A DNA stretch of 33,544 nucleotides from Kitasatospora sp. MAA4. Lineage in GTDB: Bacteria; Actinomycetota; Actinomycetes; Streptomycetales; Streptomycetaceae. The notes beneath the pieces were generated by a model, which saw only the letters and a program-made list of their open reading frames with translations, did no database searches and was not told the DNA's origin. The position numbers and the translations under genes were made by a program. Location of the stretch: contig NZ_JARZAI010000047.1 of assembly GCF_029893355.1 (NCBI RefSeq), positions 1 to 33,544 on the forward strand, given 5' to 3'. Below are positions 24,944 through 32,599 of this stretch, in pieces (the stretch's first letter is position 1; each line of letters starts with the position of its first letter).

Positions 24944-26305
24944 ATGGCAGCCACCGCCCCCGCCGCGCCCACCCCCAACGCCGCGATGCGCGAGCTGCGC
25001 GGCAACCTCTCCCCCGCGGAGTTCGCCGTAGCGATCCGCCGGGCAGCACGGGACATCGGCGAGCACGTGTCCTGCGACGCCCGGTACATCGGACGCGTGG
25101 AGGCCGGCGAGATCCGCTGCCCCAACTACGCGTACGAGCGGGTATTCCGCCACATGTGGCCGGACCGGTCGCTGGAGGATCTCGGCTTCGCGCCCCGGAC
25201 AGCCGTCCGGCGCAGCCCGACGCCCCGGCGACCAGCACCGCCCGAGCCGCACCATCCCGACGAGGAGAACGACGACGTGCGTCGCCGTACGTTCCTGAAC
25301 GGCGGTCCCACCGCCCTGGCCAGCGTGCTCGGTCTCGACGCACCGGCCCGAGCCGCGGCCCCCCGCCCCATCTTTCCGCGCCAGCACCGTCCGGCTCCCC
25401 GAAAGGTCGGCTCGGCCGACGTCCGGATCGTCGAACAGGCCGTCCGGGACATCCGGTTGGCCGACGACCTGCACGGCGCCGACACCCTGTTCGACCTGGC
25501 CGGGCAGTCCCTGCGCAGCGCGTACGTGCTGCTCAACGAGGGCGACTACTCGCTGACCACCGAGCGCCAACTCCAGTCCACCGCCGGCGAACTCGCCATC
25601 TCGGTCGGCTGGTTGGCACACGACTCGAATCGGCTGGCCGACGCCCGCTCGTTCTACGCCGAGGCGCTGGCCACCGCGCGGATGGCCGACGACGCGGCGT
25701 TGGAGGCCCATGTCTTCTGCAACAGCGCCTTCCTGGCCCGGGACGCCGGCCGGCCGCGCGAGGCCCTGCGGGCCGCCCAGGCCGGCCAGAGTGCGGCCCG
25801 CCACCTCGACTCCGACCGGCTGCTCTCGCTGCTCGCGATGCGCGAGGCCGGCGCCTGGGCGGTGCTCCAGGACCGGGCCGCCTTCGAGCGCGCCCTGGTC
25901 CGCGCGCACACCCTCTTCGAGCGCGGCGACTGCGAGGGCGACCCGGAGTGGATGTCCTTCTACGGCGAGGCGGAGATCGCCGGCCTGGAGGCGCAGTGCT
26001 GGTCCTCGCTGGGCGAGTGGGACCGGGCCAGCGAGCAGGCCGGGCTGGCCATAGCGCTGCAGGAGCCGCAGTTCGTCCGCAACCGGGCGCTCTACACCGC
26101 CGAGTTGGCGCACGACCGGCTCGGCCGCGGCGACCTGGCCGGGGCGGCCGAGCACGGCTGCGCCGCGGTCGGCCTGCTCAGCGGCGTCCGTTCGGCCCGG
26201 ATCCGCGGCATGCTCGCGGAGACCGCGGCCCGGCTGCGCACCCACCACGCGGTCAGCGAGGTGCGGGTCTTCCTGGCCGGCTACGACAGCGCGCTGGCGG
26301 CCTGA
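24944..26305 (+). CDS. HTH plus TPR-like regulator
   Basis: A 453-residue protein of a family common in streptomycetes. The N-terminal HTH-like domain (about 10-75) is represented by LRGNLSPAEFAVAIRRAARD and YIGRVEAGEIRCPNYAYERVF. A linker with VRRRTFLNGG, resembling a twin-arginine sequence but internal, follows at about residue 113. From about 155 on there are TPR-like helical pairs (e.g. ARSFYAEALATARMADD, ALEAHVFCNSAFLARDAG). Some paralogues (NsdA-type) repress development and antibiotic synthesis; I cannot say this is one of them. The ATG has GGAG (24934-24937), six bases upstream. The 3' end overlaps the convergent phosphatase gene by 25 bases. Confidence 0.8.
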   Translation: MAATAPAAPTPNAAMRELRGNLSPAEFAVAIRRAARDIGEHVSCDARYIGRVEAGEIRCPNYAYERVFRHMWPDRSLEDLGFAPRTAVRRSPTPRRPAPPEPHHPDEENDDVRRRTFLNGGPTALASVLGLDAPARAAAPRPIFPRQHRPAPRKVGSADVRIVEQAVRDIRLADDLHGADTLFDLAGQSLRSAYVLLNEGDYSLTTERQLQSTAGELAISVGWLAHDSNRLADARSFYAEALATARMADDAALEAHVFCNSAFLARDAGRPREALRAAQAGQSAARHLDSDRLLSLLAMREAGAWAVLQDRAAFERALVRAHTLFERGDCEGDPEWMSFYGEAEIAGLEAQCWSSLGEWDRASEQAGLAIALQEPQFVRNRALYTAELAHDRLGRGDLAGAAEHGCAAVGLLSGVRSARIRGMLAETAARLRTHHAVSEVRVFLAGYDSALAA

Positions 26306-26952
26306 GGCTTGAGGGTGTCCAGGTGGCTGAGGTCGTTCCAGACCTCCACCGCGGGCAGCCCGTACTCCCAGGAGAGCACCGAGAGCGCGGCCGTCCCCAG
26401 CTTGAGCCGCTGGGCGTACTCGGGCGCCAGGCCCAGCCAGCGCGCCCCCAGCACCCGCAGCAGGTGGCCGTGGGCGAAGATCATCACGTCGCGGTCGGCG
26501 CAGTGCATGGTGGTGGTCTCGGGGTGCGGGGTGCCGTGCTCGTCGTTGAGCTCGGCGAGCAGCCGGTCCACCCGCGCCGCCACCTCGGACAGCTTCTCGC
26601 CGCCGGGCACGCCGTCGCGCCAGATCAGCCAGTTCGGCTGCTCGGTCTCCCGGATCTCCGCGCCGGTGCGGCCCTCGTACAGGCCGTAGTCCCACTCCAT
26701 CAACTCGGGCCGGTCCACCGCTCGGTCGCCGAAGCCGGCCAGCTCACAGGTCTCCCGGGCGCGGGAGAGCGGGCTGGTGAGCACCAGGGCGTCGGGCAGG
26801 CCGAGCCAGGGCGCGCGGTGCAGCCGGGTGCCGAGCGCGCGGGCCATCGCGCGGCCCTCGTCGGTGAGCGGGATGTCGGTACGACCGGTGTGCTGGCCGC
26901 TCGCGGACCAGGCGGTCTCGCCGTGGCGGACGAGGATCAGACGTGCGGGCAT
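26281..26952 (-). CDS. Histidine phosphatase family protein
   Basis: A 223-residue branch-1 histidine phosphatase (phosphoglycerate-mutase-like). The catalytic LILVRHGET starts at residue 4, with the phospho-accepting His10 in RHGE. A second Arg lies in SPLSRARET, the acid Glu in LMEWDYGLYEG, and the second His in MIFAHGHLLRVLGARW. The substrate is a phosphomonoester not identifiable by sequence; acid phosphatase-like rather than mutase is likely. The start is the ATG at 26952, with CAGGAG eight bases upstream; the frame continues to 27162 without support. It overlaps the regulator gene tail-to-tail. Confidence 0.9.
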   Translation of the reverse strand: MPARLILVRHGETAWSASGQHTGRTDIPLTDEGRAMARALGTRLHRAPWLGLPDALVLTSPLSRARETCELAGFGDRAVDRPELMEWDYGLYEGRTGAEIRETEQPNWLIWRDGVPGGEKLSEVAARVDRLLAELNDEHGTPHPETTTMHCADRDVMIFAHGHLLRVLGARWLGLAPEYAQRLKLGTAALSVLSWEYGLPAVEVWNDLSHLDTLKPQAASALS

Positions 26953-27078
26953 CGGGCGGCTCCTGAGTACCTGGGCGTGGTCGAAAGCTCCCACCCATGA
27001 TCCCCCACTCACCGCGGCGCCCGCACTGGCAGGGTTCGGCCCCGATTGTCCGACCCGGGTGCAACACTGGCGAACACC

Positions 27079-28293
27079 ATGAACGTCACTCGTACCGAGC
27101 AGATCGTGCACGCCGCAGACCCGGCCCGGCGGTTGGCCGCGCTGCGCGGCGGGGCCGAGCAACGGGGCCTCGACGCCCGTGCCCTCGCCGCGCTGGCGGC
27201 CAACCCCGGTTGCCGCCGCCGCGCGCTGCTGGACGCCGCCGGGGTGGACAAGACCGCCCTCGCCGACCGCCTCGGGCAGCCGGCGCCGTTCGGCCGCTCA
27301 CCGTTCGCGATCGCCCGCGGCAACATCTTCGAGGCCCGGCTGAAAGCCGACGGCTGCGCCGCCCTGCTGGACCCGCTGCGCAGCCGGCTCGGCCTGCCCG
27401 CCGAGGACGACGCCCCGCTGCGGGTGCCGGACCTGCTGCCGCGCTCTACTCCCGCCGCGCGCGCCGAGCGCACCGCGCGGGCGCTGGCCGAGGCGGTCGC
27501 CGAGCCCGCGGCGTGGACGCTGCTGGACCACCCGATGCTGCGGCTGACGGTGGCCGGCTCCCCCGCCTACCTGGAGCCGGACGCCGTGGTGATGCGGGGC
27601 GGGCGGTGCACGGTGGTGGAGATCAAGTCCTTCCCCGTCCTGGACGGGGTGGCCGACCCGGCCAAGGTCGGCGCGGCCGCCCGGCAGGCGGCGGTCTACG
27701 TGCTCGCGCTCCAGGAGGCGGCCGAACACCGGGCGGGGGCCCGGGCCGGCGGCGGCCCGTACGAGGCCCGGGAGCTGCCCGGCAGCCCCGAGACGTCCGT
27801 CCTGCTGGTCTGCCCCAAGGACTTCGGCAACCGTCCGACCGCCGAACTGATCGACATCCGGCGCGAACTGGCCACCACCCGCCGCCAGTTGGCCCGGATG
27901 ACACGGATCGAGGAGCTGCTGGACGCGCTGCCGCCCGGCACCAGCTTCGACCTCCTCCCGGATGCGGGCGGCCAACCGACCCGTCCGGTGGTGGAGTTGA
28001 CGGCGGCGGTGGAGGCGGTGCCGGCGGCGTACAGCCCGGAGTGCCTGTCCAGCTGCGAGTTGGGGTTCCACTGCCGGTCGCAGGCGCGCTGCGAGGGCGC
28101 GGTGGAGCAGCTGGGGCGCGGCGTCCGCGGCGAACTGGGCAGCATCCGCACGGTCGGTGAGGCGCTGGCCGCGGCGAGCGGCGGCGCCCCGCTCGGCGAC
28201 GAGGCGGCAGCCCGGCTGGGCTACGCGGCCGCCCTGCGCGCCGAAGCGCTGGGAGTGCCGGCGACGGCGATGGCGGGCGCGGTGGCCGGATGA
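27079..28293 (+). CDS. RecB/Cas4-family nuclease with candidate Fe-S cysteines
   Basis: A 404-residue PD-(D/E)XK nuclease. All RecB-family motifs are present: G81-NIF-E85, D168 in LEPDAVV, E181-I-K183 in TVVEIKSF, and the Q203xxxY207 motif (QAAVY). One cysteine before the nuclease core (C45 in NPGCRRR) and four after it (C322, C326, C332, C338) match the one-plus-three layout of Cas4, AddB and Dna2, whose cysteines hold a 4Fe-4S cluster. The spacing C-x3-C-x5-C differs slightly from C-x2-C-x5-C. Such enzymes cut single-stranded DNA ends or flaps. It overlaps the next gene by ATGA. The start is uncertain: ATG 27079 has no clear ribosome binding site, and TTG 27046 is the alternative. Confidence 0.85.
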   Translation: MNVTRTEQIVHAADPARRLAALRGGAEQRGLDARALAALAANPGCRRRALLDAAGVDKTALADRLGQPAPFGRSPFAIARGNIFEARLKADGCAALLDPLRSRLGLPAEDDAPLRVPDLLPRSTPAARAERTARALAEAVAEPAAWTLLDHPMLRLTVAGSPAYLEPDAVVMRGGRCTVVEIKSFPVLDGVADPAKVGAAARQAAVYVLALQEAAEHRAGARAGGGPYEARELPGSPETSVLLVCPKDFGNRPTAELIDIRRELATTRRQLARMTRIEELLDALPPGTSFDLLPDAGGQPTRPVVELTAAVEAVPAAYSPECLSSCELGFHCRSQARCEGAVEQLGRGVRGELGSIRTVGEALAAASGGAPLGDEAAARLGYAAALRAEALGVPATAMAGAVAG

Positions 28294-29891
28294 GCCTGCT
28301 CGGCACCCTGGCCCGGTTGGAGGCCGTGCGCAGCGGCCGCGCCGAGCCGCTGGCCACCGTCCGGCACCGGCACCTGTCCGACCGCCCGCTCGTCCTGGTG
28401 CCGCTCGCCGCCGCGGCCGAGGACGGCGCGCCGCTGGCCGTCCTGCTGGGCACCGACCGCTCGGCGCCGCGGCTGCACATCGTCCCGCAGCCGCTCAACC
28501 GCGGCCAGCGGTACGCCTTCCTGGCCGCCTTCGCCGACGACCTGCTGCCCTACCTGGAGTCGTGCGCCGCCGAGGTCGAGCGGATCGAGGGCTCCGAGAA
28601 GGATCCGCAGACCGGCGAGAAGATCCCGACCTTCCGCGAACTCAGCGCTGACGCACCGCAGTTGATCGTCCCCAATCCTGGCGCCGCGCAGCACCTCGCG
28701 CTGCTCGGGCGGGCCACCCGGTTCCGCCGCACCGCCGAGGATCCCGACCCCGGCCGCTATCCCGCGCCGACCCAGGTGCCGCTGCTCGGGCGCTGGTTGA
28801 CCCATCTCACCGATCGGGCCAAGGTGCCGGGGTCCAGCCTGCTGCTGCCGATGACCGGGCTGCTCGCCCGGCACTGGGCGACCGGCCAGAGCCAGCTGGA
28901 GGACCAGCACCTGGGCGCCCAACTCGCCTGGCACGAGCCGCCGTCCGGGCTGTCCGGCGCCGAGGCGGCGCGACTGGTGGAGAGCGGCCGGGACGAGCGC
29001 GGCCAGCTGCTGCACCCGCCCGCCGGGCCGACCACCGACCCGCGCTTCGACGAGAAGCTGCTCGCCCCGGCGATCGGCCGCTACGACGCCGCACTCGCCG
29101 CACTGCGCCACGCCCAGGACGAGGACGGCCCGGAGAGCCCGCGCGCGCAGAGCGCCCAGGCGTCCGCCGAGCGCGCGGTGGAGCAGCTGCGCGCGCTGCT
29201 CACCGAGGTGCTGCTGCCCACCTGGCACGACGTCTGGCGCGGCCTGGACCTGCTGCGCACCCTGCCGCCGGCCGCCCACCTGCCGGAGCGCTGGGAGAGC
29301 GACCGGTGGTCCTTCACCGGCCACCGCGAGCGGGTCGCCGCCGGTGAGCCACCGCAGCCCCGCCGGGACGACGCCGTCACGGCCGCCCGCAAGCTCGCCC
29401 AGCGCGAGCGCGAGCAGGTGCGTACCGACGTCCAGGAGGCGCTGGACGACCCGCTGGCGATGGCCGAACGGCGCCTGGCCGGTGAGGCGTTCAGCGGCGA
29501 AGTGACCGAGCTGGTGCCCGACTGGGACACCTCGGGGCGCACCCCCAAGCCCCGTCCGCTGCTGACCGTCCGCACCGCCGACCACCCGCACGCCGACCTC
29601 GGCCGCGAGGTGCACCGGGCCGGGGGTCCGGCCGTCCAGAAGGCGGTGATCACGGCGGTCGACCCCGAGCAGGGCCTGATCACCGTCCGGGTCGCCTCCG
29701 GGATGGGCCGCAAGAAGGAGCCCGAGCCCGGCTCGCTACCCGCCGTGGGCGAGCGGGTGACCTTCACGCTCTTCGAGCTGACGGCCCGCCAGTCCGCCCC
29801 GCTGCCCGAGCCGGACGACACCCCCTGGACGCACGGTGGCCCGCCGTCCGCCACCCAGGATTCGCCTACCACCGCCGAAGAGTGGGAATGA
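28290..29891 (+). CDS. Unrecognised protein of the nuclease-helicase operon
   Basis: A 533-residue protein whose family I cannot name. The N-terminal ~110 residues look like alternating strands (PLVLVPLAAAAED, PLAVLLGTDRSAPRLHIVPQPL). The middle is helical, with a coiled-coil-like run at about 360-400 (DAVTAARKLAQREREQVRTD). The last ~110 residues contain a strand-rich module (RPLLTVRTADHPHADLG, KAVITAVDPEQGLITVRVAS, LPAVGERVTFTLFEL) that recalls the 1B beta-barrel inserted in UPF1/Dna2-type helicases. It overlaps both neighbours by ATGA (28290-28293 and 29888-29891), so it is very likely made in equal amounts with the nuclease and helicase and binds one or both. I see no catalytic motif. Confidence 0.75.
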   Translation: MSLLGTLARLEAVRSGRAEPLATVRHRHLSDRPLVLVPLAAAAEDGAPLAVLLGTDRSAPRLHIVPQPLNRGQRYAFLAAFADDLLPYLESCAAEVERIEGSEKDPQTGEKIPTFRELSADAPQLIVPNPGAAQHLALLGRATRFRRTAEDPDPGRYPAPTQVPLLGRWLTHLTDRAKVPGSSLLLPMTGLLARHWATGQSQLEDQHLGAQLAWHEPPSGLSGAEAARLVESGRDERGQLLHPPAGPTTDPRFDEKLLAPAIGRYDAALAALRHAQDEDGPESPRAQSAQASAERAVEQLRALLTEVLLPTWHDVWRGLDLLRTLPPAAHLPERWESDRWSFTGHRERVAAGEPPQPRRDDAVTAARKLAQREREQVRTDVQEALDDPLAMAERRLAGEAFSGEVTELVPDWDTSGRTPKPRPLLTVRTADHPHADLGREVHRAGGPAVQKAVITAVDPEQGLITVRVASGMGRKKEPEPGSLPAVGERVTFTLFELTARQSAPLPEPDDTPWTHGGPPSATQDSPTTAEEWE

Positions 29892-31276
29892 CCAGCACTG
29901 TGAGCCCTCTTCAGCCCTCGCCCGGCGTCAGCCTCGGCACCGATCCGGGCGCGGCGGCCGACGCCGCCGTGGCCGCGATCCTGGACGCGACCGTACGCCC
30001 CGCCGCCCGCGCCCCGCGCGGCGTGGTGGTCGACTCCCCGCCCGGCGCGGGGAAGTCGACGCTGGTGGTCAGGGCCGCCCAGGAGCTGGTCGGCGCGGGC
30101 GAGCGGTTGATGATCGTCGCCCAGACCAACAGCCAGGTCGACGACCTGGTGGACCGGCTGGCACTCAAGGCCCCCGGCCTGAGCATCGGCCGCCTGCACG
30201 GCAGCGACGCCAGGCCCGCCCCCGAGGCGCTGCGCCACCCGAACGTCACCGCCTCCACCAAGCCCGCCGACCTGCTGGAACTGGACGTGGTGGTCTCCAC
30301 CGCCGCCAAGTGGCAGTGGGTCAAGGACGTCGACCCGTGGCGGCACGCGATCGTGGACGAGGCGTACCAGATGCGCTCGGACGCGCTGCTCGCCGTCGCC
30401 CGGCTCTTCGAGCGGGCGCTCTTCGTGGGTGACCCGGGCCAGCTGGACCCGTTCACGGTGGTCGGCACCGAGCAGTGGGCCGGACTCTCCTACGACCCGT
30501 CGAGCAGCGCGGTGGTGACCCTGCTGGCGCACAACCCGGCGATCGTGCCGCACCGGCTGCCGGTCTCCTGGCGGCTGCCGGCCTCGGCCGCGCCGCTGAT
30601 CTCGACCGCCTTCTACCCCTACACACCGTTCCGCTCGGGCACCGGCCCGGGCGAGCGCCTGCTGGTCGCGGGCACCCGCCCGGACGGCTCGGCCGTGGAC
30701 GCCGCGATCGACGAGGCCGCCGAGCACGGCTGGGCCCTGCTGGAACTGCCCGCCCGGCTCACCGTACGGACCGACCCGCAGGCCGTGGCCGCCGTCGCCG
30801 CGACCGTGCGCCGGCTGCTCGACCGCGGCCTGACCGCCCACTCCGAGCAGGGCAGCACCCCGCTCTCCCCCGGCCGGATCGCCGTCGGCACCGCCCACCG
30901 GGACCAGGCCGCCGCCGTCCGCGCCGCCCTGACCGCACTGGGTGTCCCGGTGGACTCCACCGCGGGCCCCGCCGTCACGGTCGACACGGCCAACCGCCTG
31001 CAGGGCCGCGAGTACGACGTCACCGTCGTGCTGCACCCGCTCTCCGGCCGCCCCGACGCGACCGCCTTCCATCTGGAGACCGGCCGGCTCTGCGTGCTCG
31101 CCTCCCGCCACCGGCACGCCTGCATCGTGGTCGCCCGCGCCGGCATCGCCGGCCTGCTGGACGAGCACCCGTCCACCGAGCCGGTCCAGCTGGGCGTGAC
31201 GGTGAAGTTCCCGGACGGCTGGGAGGCCAATCACGCGGTGCTCGCGCAGCTGGCCGAGCACCGGGTCCGGCTGTAG
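29888..31276 (+). CDS. SF1B helicase, UPF1/Dna2-like
   Basis: A 462-residue superfamily 1 helicase. Motifs: Walker A DSPPGAGKST (49-58), Ia IVAQTNSQVDDL (77-88), II DEAY (157-160), III VGDPGQLDPF (180-189), IV SWRLP (227-231), V VDTANRLQGREYDVTVV (365-381), VI VLASRHRHACIVV (403-415). This order and the GDPxQL and QGxEYD motifs place it with UPF1/Dna2/RecD-like 5'-3' translocases. It is short because the accessory 1A/1B regions appear to be missing or held by the upstream gene, and it lacks an obvious Q motif. The start overlaps the previous stop by ATGA. The stop codon lies in the first unit of a 15-bp triplicated repeat. Confidence 0.87.
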   Translation: MTSTVSPLQPSPGVSLGTDPGAAADAAVAAILDATVRPAARAPRGVVVDSPPGAGKSTLVVRAAQELVGAGERLMIVAQTNSQVDDLVDRLALKAPGLSIGRLHGSDARPAPEALRHPNVTASTKPADLLELDVVVSTAAKWQWVKDVDPWRHAIVDEAYQMRSDALLAVARLFERALFVGDPGQLDPFTVVGTEQWAGLSYDPSSSAVVTLLAHNPAIVPHRLPVSWRLPASAAPLISTAFYPYTPFRSGTGPGERLLVAGTRPDGSAVDAAIDEAAEHGWALLELPARLTVRTDPQAVAAVAATVRRLLDRGLTAHSEQGSTPLSPGRIAVGTAHRDQAAAVRAALTALGVPVDSTAGPAVTVDTANRLQGREYDVTVVLHPLSGRPDATAFHLETGRLCVLASRHRHACIVVARAGIAGLLDEHPSTEPVQLGVTVKFPDGWEANHAVLAQLAEHRVRL

Positions 31277-31317
31277 CGAGGCCGGCCGTAGCGAGGCCGG
31301 CCGTAGCGAGGCCGGCC
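31273..31317. repeat. 15-bp direct repeat, three tandem copies
   Basis: GTAGCGAGGCCGGCC occurs three times without spacer (31273-31287, 31288-31302, 31303-31317). The first copy contains the helicase stop codon TAG (31274-31276). Each copy holds the palindrome GGCCGGCC and could form structure in RNA. Confidence 0.95.
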
Positions 31318-31366
31318 GTGGGGTCGGCGGTCGTGGGCGCACGCCCCCGGCGCCCGGCGGGGCGGA

Positions 31367-31400
31367 GCGCCCGCCGCTGCACCGTTTCGGTGGCGGGCGC
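31367..31400. terminator. Candidate terminator of the nuclease-helicase operon
   Basis: A two-part stem: GCGCCCGC (31367-31374) with GCGGGCGC (31393-31400), and an inner CACCG-TTT-CGGTG (31380-31392). Five unpaired bases lie on the left side. There is no T-tract. Confidence 0.55.
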
Positions 31401-31458
31401 CCGCGCGCGACAATGGACGACGGCCGAGATCCGTTCCTCGTACCGAAGGTGCCCCCGC

Positions 31459-31806
31459 ATGCCCGATCACCACGACACGCCCCGCCGACTGCGTCCGGCC
31501 CCGCTGCTGTTCGAACCCGATGCCCTGGTGGCCGAGCCGGAACGCTTCTTCCAGCTGGAGAGCATCGAGGACCCGGCGGAACTGCTGCGCCGCTCCACGG
31601 ATTTGGCGCTCGCCTTCCGGGTCGCCGCCGAGCGCGCCACCGACTTCCAGGCGATCGCCGCGGCCCAGCTGGCCGACCCGCGCCGGTTCGACGCGCTCTC
31701 GCCCGCCGAGATCGCCGCGCGCGCCGACTGGACCGCCGACTACGCCGCGAAGATGGTCGAGTACGGCCGCGGCCTGCTGCGTCAGCAGCGCGCGGGCGAC
31801 CGCTGA
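31459..31806 (+). CDS. Small hypothetical protein
   Basis: A 115-residue acidic, largely helical protein with no recognised family. After a short Pro-rich start it reads LLFEPDALVAEPERFFQLES and then helices (AELLRRSTDLALAFRVAAER, IAAAQLADPRRF, PAEIAARADW). The ATG at 31459 has GAAGGTG upstream. It starts 182 bases after the helicase, beyond the repeat and hairpin, so it is probably a separate unit. I recall similar short proteins in streptomycetes but no function. Confidence 0.65.
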   Translation: MPDHHDTPRRLRPAPLLFEPDALVAEPERFFQLESIEDPAELLRRSTDLALAFRVAAERATDFQAIAAAQLADPRRFDALSPAEIAARADWTADYAAKMVEYGRGLLRQQRAGDR

Positions 31807-31937
31807 GCGGTCGCCGGGCCGCCGTTTCCGGTCCCCTGGCATATGCAGCGGGCCAGCGTACGCCGCATGGACGGGCGGTGTCCGGCGAACCGTATTTTCG
31901 CTGCACCCGCCCGCCGGGCCGGAGCACGCTGCTGCGC

Positions 31938-32531
31938 GTGGACATCTGGACGTTTGAATCCGTGGAGTACCTGACCGTGGCGGGCGAGGCCTGGCTGGCC
32001 TCGGCGAGCGAGTACCCGCGCAGTATGCGCGCCCTGTGGGAGGCCCGGCCCTGGGCGCCGACCGTACTGCCCTGCGGCCGGGTCTTCGACGTGATCAGCA
32101 TGCCGGCGCTGTTCGGCCGCCGGGTCCTGGACGAGCTGTGGGCCTCCGGCCCGGGCTGCGGCCCGGTCGCCACCTACCGGGGCCGGACCCTGCTGCTCGT
32201 CCAGCCGGGCGCGGCACCCCGGCTGCGCACGCTGCTCGCCTGGGAGGAGTGGGCCCGGGACGTACCGCCGCTGCTCTGCCACGGCCTCGGCGACGCGGTG
32301 ACCGTCCCGCCCGTGCAGCGGCCGCCCGATCCCTCCGACGCGCCGGGCCCGGCGGCCGGCCGCTGGATCGTGGCGCCGGACACCAGCGAACCGTGGCTGC
32401 CGGGCGCCGCCGTCCTGCTCTGGGCCTGCGTCCGCGCCGCCCGCGCCACCGCCCCCACCGTCGCCGCCGCCACCCCGGCCGCCCGCCCGCTCACCCCCGC
32501 GGCCCGGCTGCGCCCGCTTCCCGGCAGCTGA
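31938..32531 (+). CDS. Conserved hypothetical, possibly PrimPol N-terminal-like
   Basis: A 197-residue protein resembling a streptomycete group often labelled bifunctional DNA primase/polymerase N-terminal domain. Recognisable phrases are EAWLASASEYPRSMRALWEA, PCGRVFDVISMPALFGRRVL and VPPLLCHGLGDAVTVPPV. I see no full archaeo-eukaryotic primase catalytic triad, so a polymerase function is not supported by sequence alone. The C-terminal ~35 residues are Ala/Pro/Thr-rich. The start is uncertain: GTG 31938 (VDIWTFESVEYL) begins the coherent part, while GTG 31878 would add 20 atypical residues. Both lack a good ribosome binding site. It ends about 70 bases before tRNA-Lys. Confidence 0.6.
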   Translation: MDIWTFESVEYLTVAGEAWLASASEYPRSMRALWEARPWAPTVLPCGRVFDVISMPALFGRRVLDELWASGPGCGPVATYRGRTLLLVQPGAAPRLRTLLAWEEWARDVPPLLCHGLGDAVTVPPVQRPPDPSDAPGPAAGRWIVAPDTSEPWLPGAAVLLWACVRAARATAPTVAAATPAARPLTPAARLRPLPGS

Positions 32532-32555
32532 GCTCCCGCCCGGCGGTATTCGATT

Positions 32556-32594
32556 TTGGCTGCACCTCGGCCCGCTGCTAGAGTCCTCTCTGTC
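32556..32594 (+). promoter_or_regulatory. tRNA-Lys promoter
   Basis: TTGGCT (32556-32561), a 17-base spacer and TAGAGT (32579-32584), followed by CCTCTCTGTC. The block TAGAGTYCTYYCTGTC is shared with the tRNA-His promoter. The tRNA starts 15 bases after the -10. Confidence 0.75.
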
Positions 32595-32599
32595 AGCAA

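Noticed and set aside
4766..26952. Possible secondary-metabolite gene cluster around adpA and the exporter
   Set aside because: No polyketide synthase, peptide synthetase, terpene or RiPP genes are present. The genes are housekeeping, catabolic and regulatory.
27079..28293. Nuclease considered as a true Cas4
   Set aside because: There is no CRISPR array or adaptation module, and the operon partner is an SF1B helicase, which fits Dna2/AddB-like processing better.
31273..31317. Triplicated 15-bp repeat considered as a CRISPR remnant next to a Cas4-like nuclease
   Set aside because: The copies are contiguous with no spacers and the unit is too short. No cas1, cas2 or effector genes are present.
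31878..31937. Extended N terminus of the PrimPol-like protein
   Set aside because: The 20 added residues look unlike the domain, and the stretch has promoter-like features. Kept only as an alternative start.
29081..32173. A 1030-codon open frame on the minus strand across the helicase and following genes
   Set aside because: It is antisense to genes with clear motifs, has Arg/Pro/Ser-rich meaningless sequence and no ribosome binding site. Long false frames are normal in such G/C-rich DNA.
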